Below, one piece after another: positions 35,850 through 46,152 of a stretch of DNA of 64,000 nucleotides; position 1 is the stretch's first letter; every line of letters begins with the position of its first letter. The stretch covers positions 124,001 to 188,000 of the forward strand of contig NZ_KB898187.1 of the NCBI RefSeq assembly GCF_000377505.1, written 5' to 3'. The notes beneath the pieces are model-generated. The model did not search any database. It worked only from the letters and a program-made list of their open reading frames with translations, and was not told where the DNA came from. The DNA is from Paenibacillus massiliensis 2301065 = DSM 16942. Lineage in GTDB: Bacteria > Bacillota > Bacilli > Paenibacillales > Paenibacillaceae. The position numbers and the translations under genes are program-made.

Positions 35850-37841
35850 TTGGAAGAGCAAGGTCGGCACAACAAATCCACGGATGAGTTCAGTGCAGGT
35901 TCAATCTCACAGCAGGACATTTACTTATTTCATGAAGGCACGCATTATGGAAGCCATCGAATCATGGGGGCTCGGATGACCGTAGAAAATGGTACGCCTG
36001 GCGTGCGTTTTACTGTATGGGCACCGAACGCGCAACATGTGGGTCTGGCAGCCGATTTCAACCAGTGGAACGGTCAACAGGATTCGTTATATAAGATACC
36101 CCAATCTGGCATATGGACTCGGTTTTTTCCTGGGATTCAGGAAGGAACATTTTACAAATACGATATTACCGCAGCTGATGGTGAACGTATGTTGAAGGCA
36201 GATCCCTATGCGCTGCGTGCGGAGCTGCGACCAGCTACAGCTTCTGTGGTGGCCTCTCTGGAAGGTTATAAGTGGAGGGATGGTTCCTGGAGGCGGAGAC
36301 GTAGGGAATTATATGCCAAGCCAGTTCATATCTATGAGCTCCATATGGGAACCTGGCGGCAGAAGCCGGATGGTACTTTTTATACATATAGGGAAATGGC
36401 AGATCAGTTGGTCGAGTATGTAACAGAGATGGGGTATACGCATATTGAGCTTATGCCGTTAAGTGAGCATCCTTATGACCTGTCTTGGGGCTATCAGCTA
36501 ACAGGTTATTTTGCAGTAACCTCGCGCTATGGCTCCCCGCAGGACTTCATGTATTTCGTGGATACGTGTCATGTTGCTGGGATCGGTGTCATCATGGATT
36601 GGGTACCTGCTCATTTTGCGAAGGATGCTCATGGGCTAAGACGTTTTGATGGGAGTCCGCTGTTCGAATATGCCGATCCGCTATTGGCCGAGAAGCCTGG
36701 ATGGGGGACGCTGTCCTTCGATTACAGTAAAGGAGAGGTACGTTCCTTCCTGATCTCGAATGCGTTGTTCTGGATGGATGTGTACCATATTGACGGATTG
36801 CGTGTGGATGCGGTGACCAGTATGATTCGTCTTGATTTTGAGAAAGCAGAGGGACAATATCGGCGAAATGCACATGGAGGTATTGAGAATGAGGATGCGA
36901 TCCAGTTTCTTCAGCAGTTGAATGAGACTGTGTTCCGGTATTACCCTTATGCACTCATGATGGCTGAGGAGTCAAGCGCCTGGCCGAAGGTTACCGTCCC
37001 GACCGATGAGGGAGGACTGGGCTTCAACTATAAATGGAACATGGGCTGGATGAATGACACTCTTGATTATGTAGAGACAGAGTTCAGTCAGCGCCAGGAA
37101 GCTCACCATTTACTCACATTTCCGATCTGCTACGCCTATGCCGAGAACTTTACCCTTCCACTGTCGCATGACGAGGTGGTGCATGGGAAGAAGTCACTGC
37201 TGGACAAGATGCCAGGGAGCTATGAACAGAAATTTGCGGGGCTTCGTCTATTGTTGGGCTACCAGATGACCTCTCCAGGTAAAAAGCTGCTGTTCATGGG
37301 TGGGGAGTTCGGTCAGTTCATTGAGTGGAAGGATGAGGACGCGCTTGACTGGTTCCTGTTGGATTACGACAGTCATCGCCAGATGCATCATTTCAGCAGG
37401 GAGCTAAACCAGCTGTATCTGCGTGAGCCAGCCCTTTGGCAACTAGATCATTCCTGGGAGGGGCATCAATGGATTGATGCGGATAATCAGGAGCAAAGTG
37501 TCATCAGCTTCATACGCAAGGGGAAAAAGAAGAAGGATGATCTGTACGTTGTAATCAATTTTGGGCCTGTCGACTACCCTGCCTTCCGCATTGGAATGGA
37601 GCGTTCTGGCATCTATCAGGAGCTGCTGAACAGTGATGATAAGCAGTATGGTGGAAGCGGGGAAGTGAATACAGGTGGACTACGAACGGAAGGTATTCCG
37701 TGGCATAAGCAACTGCATAGTCTCGAGCTGCATCTTCGACCGCTTAGTATGGTGATTCTGAAGAGAGAAACTGCCATACCCAAGACGAATGTAAGGTCGG
37801 ATGTAACGAAAAGTGCAAAGAAAAATGTAATAAAAAACTAA
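35850..37841 (+). CDS. glgB: 1,4-alpha-glucan branching enzyme
   Basis: A GH13 enzyme that makes alpha-1,6 branches in glycogen. Order: CBM48 domain (about 45-135; FTVWAPNAQHVGLAADF), (beta/alpha)8 barrel with nucleophile Asp in DGLRVDAVTS, acid Glu in MAEESSAWP and the LSHDEVVHGK motif, then a C-terminal all-beta domain. 663 residues. Start TTG at 35850 behind AGGTGA. A Lys-rich tail of about 25 residues extends beyond the family end. It lies 42 bases upstream of glgA. Confidence 0.95.
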   Translation: MEEQGRHNKSTDEFSAGSISQQDIYLFHEGTHYGSHRIMGARMTVENGTPGVRFTVWAPNAQHVGLAADFNQWNGQQDSLYKIPQSGIWTRFFPGIQEGTFYKYDITAADGERMLKADPYALRAELRPATASVVASLEGYKWRDGSWRRRRRELYAKPVHIYELHMGTWRQKPDGTFYTYREMADQLVEYVTEMGYTHIELMPLSEHPYDLSWGYQLTGYFAVTSRYGSPQDFMYFVDTCHVAGIGVIMDWVPAHFAKDAHGLRRFDGSPLFEYADPLLAEKPGWGTLSFDYSKGEVRSFLISNALFWMDVYHIDGLRVDAVTSMIRLDFEKAEGQYRRNAHGGIENEDAIQFLQQLNETVFRYYPYALMMAEESSAWPKVTVPTDEGGLGFNYKWNMGWMNDTLDYVETEFSQRQEAHHLLTFPICYAYAENFTLPLSHDEVVHGKKSLLDKMPGSYEQKFAGLRLLLGYQMTSPGKKLLFMGGEFGQFIEWKDEDALDWFLLDYDSHRQMHHFSRELNQLYLREPALWQLDHSWEGHQWIDADNQEQSVISFIRKGKKKKDDLYVVINFGPVDYPAFRIGMERSGIYQELLNSDDKQYGGSGEVNTGGLRTEGIPWHKQLHSLELHLRPLSMVILKRETAIPKTNVRSDVTKSAKKNVIKN

Positions 37842-37883
37842 GTGAACTAATGAAAATATAGAGACGAACAAGGAGGAATCCGT

Positions 37884-39329
37884 ATGAATATTGTATTTGC
37901 TGCTGCTGAAGTACATCCATTTATGAAGACAGGCGGTCTGGCTGATGTGATCGGAGCCCTTCCCAAAGCTCTTCAGGCAACTGGTGCCAAGGTGAGTGTC
38001 ATTATGCCCAAGTATAAAGGGATTGCTGAAGAGTATGTTCGTAAAATGAAGCCACTGGGCAACATGCAGGTACAGGTAGGCTGGCGTGATCAGTACTGCG
38101 GAGTGTATCTACTAACGCATGAGGGCGTGCAGGTGTATTTTATAGATAATGAATACTACTTTGGCCGGGAGGGAATCTACGGCTATATGGACGATGGTGA
38201 GCGGTTTGCATACTTTAACAGAGCTGTCCTTGAGGTGCTCCCGCTGCTTGAATCCAAGCCCGATGTGCTGCATTGTCACGATTGGCATGCAGCAATGATC
38301 CCGTTATTATTGAAGGATCAATATCGTCAGCTTCCTTTCTATAGCGACATCCGAACTGTATTCACTATACATAACCTGCTGTATCAAGGTGATTTTCCAT
38401 ATGAGGTGCTCACCGAGCTGTTAAACATCAGTGGGGAGTATTTTACGCCAGAGGGTGTGGAGTATCACGGAAGATTGAATTTCATGAAAGCAGGTCTGGT
38501 ATTCTCAGACCACGTTACGACAGTAAGTCCGACCTATGCACAGGAGATCCAGACCGAATATTATGGATATGGACTTGAGGGACTGCTTCGTAAGCTTGGT
38601 TATGAGGGTCGATTGAGCGGGATTGTGAATGGTATTGATGTGAAGAGCTACAATCCAGCCACGGATGGGCATATTTACAGCAAGTACCGTACCAGCATCT
38701 CCAAGAAGCTGGAGAACAAAATCGGTCTGCAGCAGGAGCTAGGACTCCCGGTACGTCCAGATGTACCTTTGCTGGCGATGGTTACACGCCTGGTGGATAT
38801 GAAGGGGCTTAGCCTGGTCACCCGTGTACTGGATGAGATGATGTATTACGATGATTTTCAATTCGTCGTATTGGGCACAGGTGATCCGGCTTATGAACGG
38901 TGGTTCCGTAGTGCAGCAGAGCGCTATCCATTGAAGATGGCTGCTCAAATACAATTCAGTGAGTCTCTCTCTCGTAAAATATACGCCGCCAGTGACATGT
39001 ATTTGATGCCATCCCGGTTCGAGCCATGCGGAATCAGTCAATTGCTTGCATTGCGTTACGGTAGCATTCCGATCGTTCGAGAGACCGGGGGCTTGAATGA
39101 TACTGTGCAGGCATATAACGAATTTACAGGGGAAGGGAACGGATTCAGCTTCGCTCATTACAATGCCCACGATATGATGAATACGATTCGCAGGGCGGTT
39201 CATTTATATAAGCAGCCTGAGCATTGGCAACGCTTGACGCAAGCTGCATTCAAGGGGGATTACAGCTGGAATGTATCCGCTGCAGCCTATCTGGATATTT
39301 ATAATCGACTGATGGAAGAGGGCAGCTAG
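37884..39329 (+). CDS. glgA: Glycogen synthase (ADP-glucose)
   Basis: A GT5 transferase that extends alpha-1,4-glucan from ADP-glucose. The N-terminal KTGGLADV motif binds ADP-glucose, and the C-terminal domain has RFEPCGISQLLALRYG with the conserved glutamate and GGLNDTV. 481 residues, start behind AAGGAGG. With glgB and divergent glgC it completes the synthetic set; no glgP phosphorylase is in the window. Confidence 0.96.
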   Translation: MNIVFAAAEVHPFMKTGGLADVIGALPKALQATGAKVSVIMPKYKGIAEEYVRKMKPLGNMQVQVGWRDQYCGVYLLTHEGVQVYFIDNEYYFGREGIYGYMDDGERFAYFNRAVLEVLPLLESKPDVLHCHDWHAAMIPLLLKDQYRQLPFYSDIRTVFTIHNLLYQGDFPYEVLTELLNISGEYFTPEGVEYHGRLNFMKAGLVFSDHVTTVSPTYAQEIQTEYYGYGLEGLLRKLGYEGRLSGIVNGIDVKSYNPATDGHIYSKYRTSISKKLENKIGLQQELGLPVRPDVPLLAMVTRLVDMKGLSLVTRVLDEMMYYDDFQFVVLGTGDPAYERWFRSAAERYPLKMAAQIQFSESLSRKIYAASDMYLMPSRFEPCGISQLLALRYGSIPIVRETGGLNDTVQAYNEFTGEGNGFSFAHYNAHDMMNTIRRAVHLYKQPEHWQRLTQAAFKGDYSWNVSAAAYLDIYNRLMEEGS

Positions 39330-39384
39330 GATCTTAACCAGATTAAATATGAGTGTAGAACCGCTAATATAGAATGGACAAAAT

Positions 39385-39464
39385 AAAACACCTTCGAGGC
39401 TAGAGATTGCAGCCATGTCGTAAGTGGAAGACATGATGGCAATCCTGCATTGAAGGTGTTTTTG
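39385..39464. terminator. Long-loop bidirectional terminator after glgA
   Basis: AACACCTTC pairs with GAAGGTGTT across about 56 bases, which themselves hold a nested GATTGCagCCATGTC/GACATGaTGGCAATC stem. A-rich left flank and TTTTTG right flank fit both strands. Confidence 0.8.
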
Positions 39465-39607
39465 TTAGCTGTGGGTGAGGCTAGCCAGTTAAGACACATT
39501 TGCCATAACAGTTAAGTTCAACAAATGGACTCAATAATCGGGCGCAACAGTCAGGTTCTGCTGAATTGTTCGAATATTATGTGCGTGCTTGCCTTACTTG
39601 CTTACCA

Positions 39608-40789
39608 CTAGGCTTGTGCTGACGTGTTACGGGTGAACTCTTCCTTGATCCGTGCCAGCAGCTCCGGCTTGGTAATGACATCGTTAGCCGTCCAAGCCAA
39701 TGTCTTGGCTGCTAGCAGCATACGGTCCAAAGCAAGCTCTTGCATCGCATGATCCCGGAATTCTGGAGTATGCAGCATATGGCGCTCAAGCGTAACCTGT
39801 ACATAAGGATGAATGGATGGACAGTGTAAGGATACATTGCCAAGGTCCATGGAACCATGATCACCACCGCTAACAATCAGGTCAACATCAACACCAGCTT
39901 CTATCAAATTGGAACTGAACACAGTGGATAGCTCCTCATTGGTCAGCATTTCGTCATACGATAGCTCATAGTTAGACACCTCGAGGCGGCTCCCGGTCTG
40001 CAGAGCTGCACCTTCAGCGATCTGAATTACCCGCTGTGTCAGCTTGTTCAGCTGCTTCCGGGTGGCTGCCCGTACATAGAATTGCGCGGAAGCATAATCG
40101 GGTACGATATTAGCAGCCTGGCCACCGTGGTTAATAATTCCATGAATACGTACATCGCTCGTCACATGCTGTCTGAATGCATTCACGCCATTGAACGTCT
40201 GAATGACCGCATCAAGCGCATTGATGCCTTCGTGAGGACTTGCAGCAGCATGGGCGGCCTTTCCAAAAAATTCAAACTGAACGGCATCGATCGCCAAGGA
40301 TCGGCCTGAGGTCTCGAATTGATAGAGCGGGTGAACCATCATAGCGACATCGCAATCATCAAATAGTCCTGCTTCCGACATCGGTACCTTCGCTCCGCAG
40401 GTCTCCTCTGCCGGGGTGCCATAGACTCGAATCTCTCCACCAATTTCATCAATGACGGATTTTAGACCTACAGCCGCACCGACACTCATCATGCAGATCA
40501 AATGGTGCCCACACGCATGTCCAAGATCAGGCAGAGCGTCATATTCAGCGAGAAACGCAATGGTCGGTCCTGGCTTGGTAGCTCTGTAGGTAGCTATAAA
40601 TGCTGTAGAAATCCCAAGTATCGGAGCTTCGACCGTAAATCCGTGATAGTTCAGCTCCTCCTTGAGTTTGGCGGAGGCTAAAAATTCCTCATTTCCCAGC
40701 TCCGGATGTGCACCAATATATAATGAAATTTCCTTGAAACGGGAACCATATTTCTTAATGGTATTCTCAATTTGCTGCTTCGTGTTCAT
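39608..40789 (-). CDS. M20 family metallo-amidohydrolase
   Basis: A 393-residue zinc/manganese hydrolase of the M20D group (AbgB / AmhX / N-acyl amino acid amidohydrolase-like). Metal ligands are in GHACGHH and the AEETCGAK glutamates; a dimerisation lid domain lies near residues 185-300 (FFGKAAHAA). The exact amide substrate is unknown. Start at 40789 is behind GAAAGGATG; an 18-codon upstream extension lacks a site. It is divergent from an amino-acid importer, so it may release an amino acid from an acylated or p-aminobenzoyl conjugate. Confidence 0.87.
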   Translation of the reverse strand: MNTKQQIENTIKKYGSRFKEISLYIGAHPELGNEEFLASAKLKEELNYHGFTVEAPILGISTAFIATYRATKPGPTIAFLAEYDALPDLGHACGHHLICMMSVGAAVGLKSVIDEIGGEIRVYGTPAEETCGAKVPMSEAGLFDDCDVAMMVHPLYQFETSGRSLAIDAVQFEFFGKAAHAAASPHEGINALDAVIQTFNGVNAFRQHVTSDVRIHGIINHGGQAANIVPDYASAQFYVRAATRKQLNKLTQRVIQIAEGAALQTGSRLEVSNYELSYDEMLTNEELSTVFSSNLIEAGVDVDLIVSGGDHGSMDLGNVSLHCPSIHPYVQVTLERHMLHTPEFRDHAMQELALDRMLLAAKTLAWTANDVITKPELLARIKEEFTRNTSAQA

Positions 40790-40847
40790 TTTCTTACATC
40801 CTTTCACAACATTGAAATATTTCATGGTCATAATGATAAACAATCGT

Positions 40848-40876
40848 TTGCATAATCATGCATTCTCATCTATAAT
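40848..40876 (+). promoter_or_regulatory. Promoter and operator of the amino-acid importer
   Basis: TTGCAT (40848-40853), 17 bases, TATAAT (40871-40876). An inverted repeat TGCAT-AATC-ATGCA (40849-40862) covers the -35 element, well placed for repression. Confidence 0.65.
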
Positions 40877-40921
40877 GACACAGTTATGTTAATTATACAG
40901 GAATAAGGAGAGAAGGAAAGT

Positions 40922-42376
40922 TTGAAAAGAATATATTGTCGTTATGCGGCCATCGTACTCGCTGCTGTCATGATGATCCTGGCAGTGGTACCAGCTTATG
41001 CAGCGGATTCCACGAAGCAGAAGCTGGTTCTCGGAACTAGTGCTGATTTTGCACCTTATGAGTTCCACAAAACGATAGATGGCAAGGACCAGATTGTCGG
41101 CTTTGACATTGAAATCGCGAAAGAGATTGCTAAGGATCTCGATCGTGAGCTTGTAATTGAAGATATCGGATTTGATGCGCTACTGCCAGCTCTGCAAAGC
41201 GGACGGGTAGATATGGTCATCTCGGGGATGACTCCTACGGACGAACGTAAGCGCAGCATTGATTTCTCGGACAACTACTATCAATCCCGCCAGGTCATTG
41301 TCGTCAAGGCGGAGAATAAATCCAAATTCCCGACAATGGATAGCTTGCGTGGAGCCAAGATTGGTGTCCAAAAAGGCTCCATTCAAGAAGAGATTGGTAT
41401 GGGGATTCCAGACGCACAGCTGACCTCTCTGGACAAAATCTCAGACATCATTCTCCAATTACGTACGAATCGGGTGGAAGCTGCCATTATGGAGGATACG
41501 GTAGCTGCCGGTTATCTGGATAGTGAGGTCGTACTTGCGCCAGCAGTACCAGATGTGCCAGAGGTACAGGCAGCCATTGGTGTCCAAAAAGGCAATACCG
41601 AGCTGCTGAACTCCATTAATGGAACATTAGACAGACTCAAGGCCAATAATGATATTGAGCGTATGGTTGAAGAGGCAAGCGCCCTTGCTGCGGATCGTCC
41701 GCAGGCAAAGTCTCCAAACATCATTGAAGTGTTCTGGGAATACCGTAATTACTATATCACAGGTGTAGGATATACGTTGCTGCTGTCAGCGCTTGGTGTG
41801 CTGTTCGGCTTCATTATCGGTCTATTCATCTGTTTCATTCGCATGTCAGGTATTCGAGTACTGCAATGGATTGGAACGACGTATGTCGAGATTTTGAGAG
41901 GCACGCCGATGCTGGTGCAGCTCATGATTGTGCATTACGGATTCTCTTTGACCTTCGGGATCAACTTCAGTCCATTGCAATCAGGTATCATTACGCTGTC
42001 CATCAATAGCTCCGCCTATCTGGCAGAATTGTTCCGCGCAGGAATTCAAGGCGTAGACCGTGGACAGATGGAAGCGGCACGTTCCCTCGGGATGAAGAGA
42101 GGCAAAGCGATGAGATTCATTATTTTGCCGCAGGCCCTTAAGGCAGTGTTGCCTGCGATCGGTAATGAATTCATCACGATCATCAAGGAATCCTCAATCA
42201 TCTCGTTCATTGGCATGATGGATCTGATGTACCAGGCCTCTGTTGTTAAGAACATTACTTTCCAGGGGATGAGTCCATTCATCATCGCCGCGGCCTTGTA
42301 CTTTGTCATGACATTCGGACTCTCCAAGCTGCTTGGATTGTGGGAAAGGAAGTTGAGAGCTAGTGATAACCGTTAA
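40922..42376 (+). CDS. Fused binding-protein/permease of amino-acid ABC importer
   Basis: One 484-residue chain: signal peptide (cleaved near PAYAA, residue 28), a class 3 solute-binding domain (about 35-255; [21 protein letters not shown]), then a HisM-type permease (about 272-480) with the EAA loop ([23 protein letters not shown]). Such SBP-permease fusions occur in Gram-positive glutamine/polar amino-acid systems (GlnP-like). Start TTG at 40922 behind GAAGGAAAG. The ATPase follows with overlap. Confidence 0.93.
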   Translation: MKRIYCRYAAIVLAAVMMILAVVPAYAADSTKQKLVLGTSADFAPYEFHKTIDGKDQIVGFDIEIAKEIAKDLDRELVIEDIGFDALLPALQSGRVDMVISGMTPTDERKRSIDFSDNYYQSRQVIVVKAENKSKFPTMDSLRGAKIGVQKGSIQEEIGMGIPDAQLTSLDKISDIILQLRTNRVEAAIMEDTVAAGYLDSEVVLAPAVPDVPEVQAAIGVQKGNTELLNSINGTLDRLKANNDIERMVEEASALAADRPQAKSPNIIEVFWEYRNYYITGVGYTLLLSALGVLFGFIIGLFICFIRMSGIRVLQWIGTTYVEILRGTPMLVQLMIVHYGFSLTFGINFSPLQSGIITLSINSSAYLAELFRAGIQGVDRGQMEAARSLGMKRGKAMRFIILPQALKAVLPAIGNEFITIIKESSIISFIGMMDLMYQASVVKNITFQGMSPFIIAAALYFVMTFGLSKLLGLWERKLRASDNR

Positions 42377-43085
42377 TCAATTACGCAAGTCCTTCGGTCA
42401 GAATGAAATTCTGAAGGGACTCGATGTGCATATCAAGAAGGGCGAGGTCGTTGTTGTCATTGGACCAAGTGGTTCGGGCAAAAGTACTTTTCTGCGTTGT
42501 CTGAATCTGTTGGAGGAGCCATCGGCAGGTGAAATTCTGTTCGAGGGCGAGCCGATTACAGCCAAAGGCCACGATATTAATAAGACTCGTGAGAAAATGG
42601 GCATGGTGTTTCAGCATTTTAATCTGTTCCCGCACATGAATGTACTGCAAAATCTGACGATCGCGCCTGTTCAGGTGCTTGGAAAATCTCAAGCTGAGGC
42701 TGAGAAGATCGCGGACGAGCTCTTGGCTACAGTAGGGCTGTCCGATAAGCGTGTTGCCTACCCGAACCAGCTGTCGGGTGGTCAGAAGCAACGTATCGCC
42801 ATTGCGCGTGCGCTGGCTATGCAGCCACATATGATGCTGTTCGATGAGCCGACCTCGGCGCTTGACCCCGAGATGGTCGGAGAGGTACTGGACGTTATGA
42901 AGAAGCTGGCTGAGCGCGGAATGACGATGGTCATCGTCACACACGAAATGGGCTTTGCACGTGAGGTGGGAGACCGGATTCTGTTCATGGATAACGGGCA
43001 GATTGTTGAGGAAGGAAGTCCTGGCAAGGTATTCGGAAATCCAGAGAATGAGCGCACACGCGACTTCCTCGCGAAGGTACTCTAG
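42363..43085 (+). CDS. Amino-acid ABC transporter ATP-binding protein
   Basis: A 240-residue GlnQ/HisP-type ATPase: Walker [10 protein letters not shown], signature [14 protein letters not shown], Walker [14 protein letters not shown], switch VTHEMGFA. Start GTG at 42363, which overlaps the end of the permease gene by 14 bases and follows GGAAAGGAAG. It powers the fused transporter; two copies per dimeric permease are expected. Confidence 0.95.
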   Translation: MITVNQLRKSFGQNEILKGLDVHIKKGEVVVVIGPSGSGKSTFLRCLNLLEEPSAGEILFEGEPITAKGHDINKTREKMGMVFQHFNLFPHMNVLQNLTIAPVQVLGKSQAEAEKIADELLATVGLSDKRVAYPNQLSGGQKQRIAIARALAMQPHMMLFDEPTSALDPEMVGEVLDVMKKLAERGMTMVIVTHEMGFAREVGDRILFMDNGQIVEEGSPGKVFGNPENERTRDFLAKVL

Positions 43086-43444
43086 TTACATTTCGAATAG
43101 TACTGTAGCGACATCTCGAACCATAACAGCCACATTTTAAACTCAATATGTATGGTGAAAGAACAGCTCTGGTAGGTCTATTCAAGGACCCACTGGAGCT
43201 GTTTTTCAGTTGGAGAAATATCATCCTGATTATGTCTATATCACGCGTAAAATCCAAGTTAACGGCATATACCAACATTTTCATGCAGTAAAGGTTACAA
43301 ACTTGTGATAATATGCTTACAAATCTTAACCTTTTCGATTGCAGGTTGCGGTGATTAATAATTCAAATCTAGAAAGCCATAATCCTGAATCGTAAAAGGT
43401 GAGAAATTTTGTAATGCTGTCATACATAGGAGGATAACTTACAT
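43086..43444. other. Leader region of the LysM-3D gene
   Basis: About 360 bases. After the importer's terminator it holds two direct TTACAAA heptamers 22 bases apart (43295 and 43317) flanking a possible -10 (TGTGATAAT, 43304-43312). Related wall-hydrolase genes are often under WalR or a c-di-AMP riboswitch, but I see no clear match to either here. Confidence 0.45.
43162..43206 (+). terminator. Terminator of the amino-acid importer
   Basis: AACAGCTCtgGTaGGTCT pairs with GGACCCACtGGAGCTGTT and is followed by TTTTTC. Confidence 0.9.
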
Positions 43445-44092
43445 ATGAAATCGTTCGGTAAGATGATGAAATCAACCTTGTTGGTATTGGGTGTAGGTCT
43501 GACTGTAGCTGCGGGGACTGCAGATGCGGCAAGTGTACATGTGGCCAAAGATGGAGATACATACTTCAAGCTGGCGCGTCAGTATGGGGTGAACATGGAG
43601 GCGCTTATGGCGGCTAATCCGCAAATTCCAGCCAACAATATCTATGACGGACTTAACATCAAGCTACCTGAGGATACAGCAGTGCAGGCCAAGTCGATTT
43701 CTGCTACTCCAATAAAGGAAGCTGCGAAGATCTCAGCCAAGCAAGTGGAGGCGTGGGGAAAAACGTTTAATTACTCCAAGGTGCTGAATGTAACGGCTAC
43801 AGCCTACTCAGCAGCAGCTGACGAGAATGGCGGGTGGGGGCCTGTGGATTACTTCGGTAATCCGCTGAAGATTGGGACGATTGCCGTGGATCCTAAGGTG
43901 ATTCCGATGGGCACCAAGGTACTCGTTACAGGACACTCTCATCCTGGACTACCTGCTAATGCCTTTGTGGCGGAGGCACTTGATATGGGCGGGGCCATTA
44001 AGGGCAACAAGATCGACATCTTCATACCTGGCTCGAAGGCTTCGGTCAGCCAGTTTGGTTTTCAGGATGTAAAGCTGTATTTTATTGAATAA
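43445..44092 (+). CDS. Secreted LysM and 3D-domain cell-wall protein
   Basis: A 215-residue protein with signal peptide (cleavage near ADAA, about residue 29), one LysM domain (about 31-77; DGDTYFKLARQYG) and a C-terminal 3D domain (about 115-214) named for its three Asp, seen in AVDPKVIP, LDMGG and NKIDIF. The family (YocH, Sps/Rpf-like) contains muralytic enzymes with a double-psi beta-barrel like MltA. It lacks any other catalytic domain. The start is behind AGGAGG. Confidence 0.92.
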   Translation: MKSFGKMMKSTLLVLGVGLTVAAGTADAASVHVAKDGDTYFKLARQYGVNMEALMAANPQIPANNIYDGLNIKLPEDTAVQAKSISATPIKEAAKISAKQVEAWGKTFNYSKVLNVTATAYSAAADENGGWGPVDYFGNPLKIGTIAVDPKVIPMGTKVLVTGHSHPGLPANAFVAEALDMGGAIKGNKIDIFIPGSKASVSQFGFQDVKLYFIE

Positions 44093-44185
44093 TAGCTTTG
44101 CTGAAGATTAGCTTTTGAAAAGCTGTAGTCACTGTCAACCATGAACATAATCCGTAATCATTGAATCGTATTAGTGAATAGATTG

Positions 44186-44232
44186 AAGGATGTCCCGTCA
44201 AGCCATGGGTTGGCCTAGGGACATCCTTTTAT
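44186..44232. terminator. Terminator between LysM-3D gene and deacetylase
   Basis: AAGGATGTCCC pairs with GGGACATCCTT around a nested AGCC/GGTT stem, with TTTT on the plus strand. It lies between convergent genes and probably serves the plus strand mostly. Confidence 0.8.
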
Positions 44233-44251
44233 TTGTTTGGAAATAGCTTGT

Positions 44252-45091
44252 TCACTGCTTCTTGCTGAGCGGTAAGGAGGCAGGCACGTGTAGCAGCTCG
44301 GGAAGGGTAACGAAGGAGTAGCCCTTACCTTCCAGCTCGCTAATCATGCTCGGAAGCACGCGAATGGTTCCGTGCAGATCAGTTGTAGTTCCACCACCTG
44401 CATGCATGAGAATAATAGAGCCTGGTCCGGTATGAGGCACCACGTTATTTCTGATTTGGCGGGGGCTGAGGCCCTTCCAGTCCATGGAATCGACATTCCA
44501 GTTCACAATCTTATACCGCGAGCTGCGTGCCCAGCGTAATTGAGGCTCTGTAATCTCACCATAAGGCGGCCGGATCAGCTTGGGGCGAAGGCCTGTAATC
44601 CCTTGAATAATTCGTTCGGATCTGAGGATTTGCTGGCTGAACTGACTCGAATTAAGCTTGGCAAAATTCGGATGATTGAAGGAATGGTTGCCGACGACAT
44701 GTCCTTCCTTTACAATTCTTCGGACCAGATCAGGATGTTTGCGTGCGCGGCTTCCAACAATGAAGAACGTTGCCTTGATGTTATGCTTCTTGAGAACATC
44801 CAGTACATATGGCGTGTAACGTGGATCAGGAACGTCATCGAAGGTTAATGCAATTTGACGAGTCTGCGAATGAGGACCGCTCATCTTGAAGGTATCAGCA
44901 TATTTTTTTCGCAAGTCCCCAAGTGTGCGAGGCTTGGTACTGGTGGTCTGTACATTTTGAACAGTCTGGTCACTCTCTGCGGGCTGGGGAGAAAGCCATG
45001 CAGCAGCAGTGGATTGGACATGGCTGTAAGCAGACGTATAGCTGCTGGAGAGCAGCAGTGCCGCTAATGTAATATTGGCCCATAGTGGCAT
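44252..45091 (-). CDS. Secreted polysaccharide deacetylase (NodB domain)
   Basis: A 279-residue protein with an N-terminal membrane/signal segment (about 5-20), a linker, and a NodB domain (about 78-265). All five CE4 motifs are visible: TFDDVPD, HSFNHP (metal His pair), RPPYGE, DSMDWKG and LMHAGG. It likely removes acetyl groups from peptidoglycan or another envelope sugar polymer. Start behind AAGGGGGC. Confidence 0.92.
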   Translation of the reverse strand: MPLWANITLAALLLSSSYTSAYSHVQSTAAAWLSPQPAESDQTVQNVQTTSTKPRTLGDLRKKYADTFKMSGPHSQTRQIALTFDDVPDPRYTPYVLDVLKKHNIKATFFIVGSRARKHPDLVRRIVKEGHVVGNHSFNHPNFAKLNSSQFSQQILRSERIIQGITGLRPKLIRPPYGEITEPQLRWARSSRYKIVNWNVDSMDWKGLSPRQIRNNVVPHTGPGSIILMHAGGGTTTDLHGTIRVLPSMISELEGKGYSFVTLPELLHVPASLPLSKKQ

Positions 45092-45315
45092 GGGATTAGC
45101 CCCCTTTTTCGTTTCTCTCGCGCATCAGTGTGTTAGTATTTCCAAATGCCGTCAAATTATGTAGTAGCATCATTTGAAAATGCCACATGATTTGCTATGA
45201 CATGTTGGGTTAAGTTAAAATATAAGTAATTGGAAAAAAGCTGAAACGATTGGAGTATTCCTGACGTATATAGAAGTATTGATAAAATCATCGGTAGATC
45301 AAAGGAGGAACTGCA

Positions 45316-45984
45316 ATGTCTATCTTCAAGCGATTAAGAGATCTTACACTATCGAACATTCATGCGGTTATTGATAAAGCTGAGGACCCAATCAAAATGA
45401 CAGAGCAATACATCCGTGATATGCGTGAGGACCTTGAGGATGCCGAAAAGGCGGTTGCCGCCCAGATTGCCATCGAGAAGAAATTCAAGCAGCTGTACGA
45501 GGAGCAGATAGCTCTTGTTCAGAAGCGTGAGGAGCAGGCTCATACCGCCGCCAAGGCACAGAACGTGGAGCTAGCGCGCCGAGCACTGGAAGAGAAGAAG
45601 ACAGCAGAGGATAAGGCAGCAGAATACAAAGCCAGCTATGAGCAGAACAAGGCGTCAGCTGATCAATTAAGAGCCAAGCTGACAGAGATGCGCAAGCAAC
45701 TAGAGGAAATGAAAAGCAAGCGCGAGACACTTGTAGCCAGATATCAGGCTGCCAAAGCGCAGACAGAAATCAACAAATCCATGAGCACATTCAGCACGGA
45801 TTCAGCTGCTTCTGGGATGAAGCGTATGGAGGAGAAGATGCTCCAAATGGAAGCGCGTGCTGAGGCAAGCAACGAGCTAGCAGACAAAGGCAAGTCGCTG
45901 GATGATGAAATGGAAGCTTTGACCAAGAATAGTGAGGTTGAGGATGAGCTGGCTGCATTAATGAAGCAGTATGAAAATAAATAA
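45316..45984 (+). CDS. PspA/IM30 family protein
   Basis: A 222-residue, almost entirely coiled-coil protein (heptads from about 25 to 150) with the ESCRT-III-like PspA/IM30/LiaH pattern. The N-terminal helix (IFKRLRDLTLSNIHAVIDKAEDP) is amphipathic for membrane contact. Family members form large rings and protect the membrane under stress. The start is behind AAAGGAGG. Followed by a DUF350 membrane protein, a recurrent neighbour of PspA genes. Confidence 0.93.
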   Translation: MSIFKRLRDLTLSNIHAVIDKAEDPIKMTEQYIRDMREDLEDAEKAVAAQIAIEKKFKQLYEEQIALVQKREEQAHTAAKAQNVELARRALEEKKTAEDKAAEYKASYEQNKASADQLRAKLTEMRKQLEEMKSKRETLVARYQAAKAQTEINKSMSTFSTDSAASGMKRMEEKMLQMEARAEASNELADKGKSLDDEMEALTKNSEVEDELAALMKQYENK

Positions 45985-46152
45985 TTGCTGCTAAAGCGTA
46001 AGACGAATGGCGAAGGTGAGAACAATCCACTCTCCTTCGCTTTTCAGTCTGCTGTTTTTGCAAAGTACCCATAATTAGGCATGACTCTATATTACGTTGA
46101 ACGGTACTGACAGCATGTGCGCTTGAGTAACAGATAAAGGATGGTAGGAAAT

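Noticed and set aside
43207..43444. c-di-AMP (ydaO-type) riboswitch or WalR box before the LysM-3D gene
   Set aside because: The gene class is often under these controls, but the conserved ydaO core is not visible, and the two TTACAAA motifs are 22 bases apart rather than the 11-base spacing of a WalR site.
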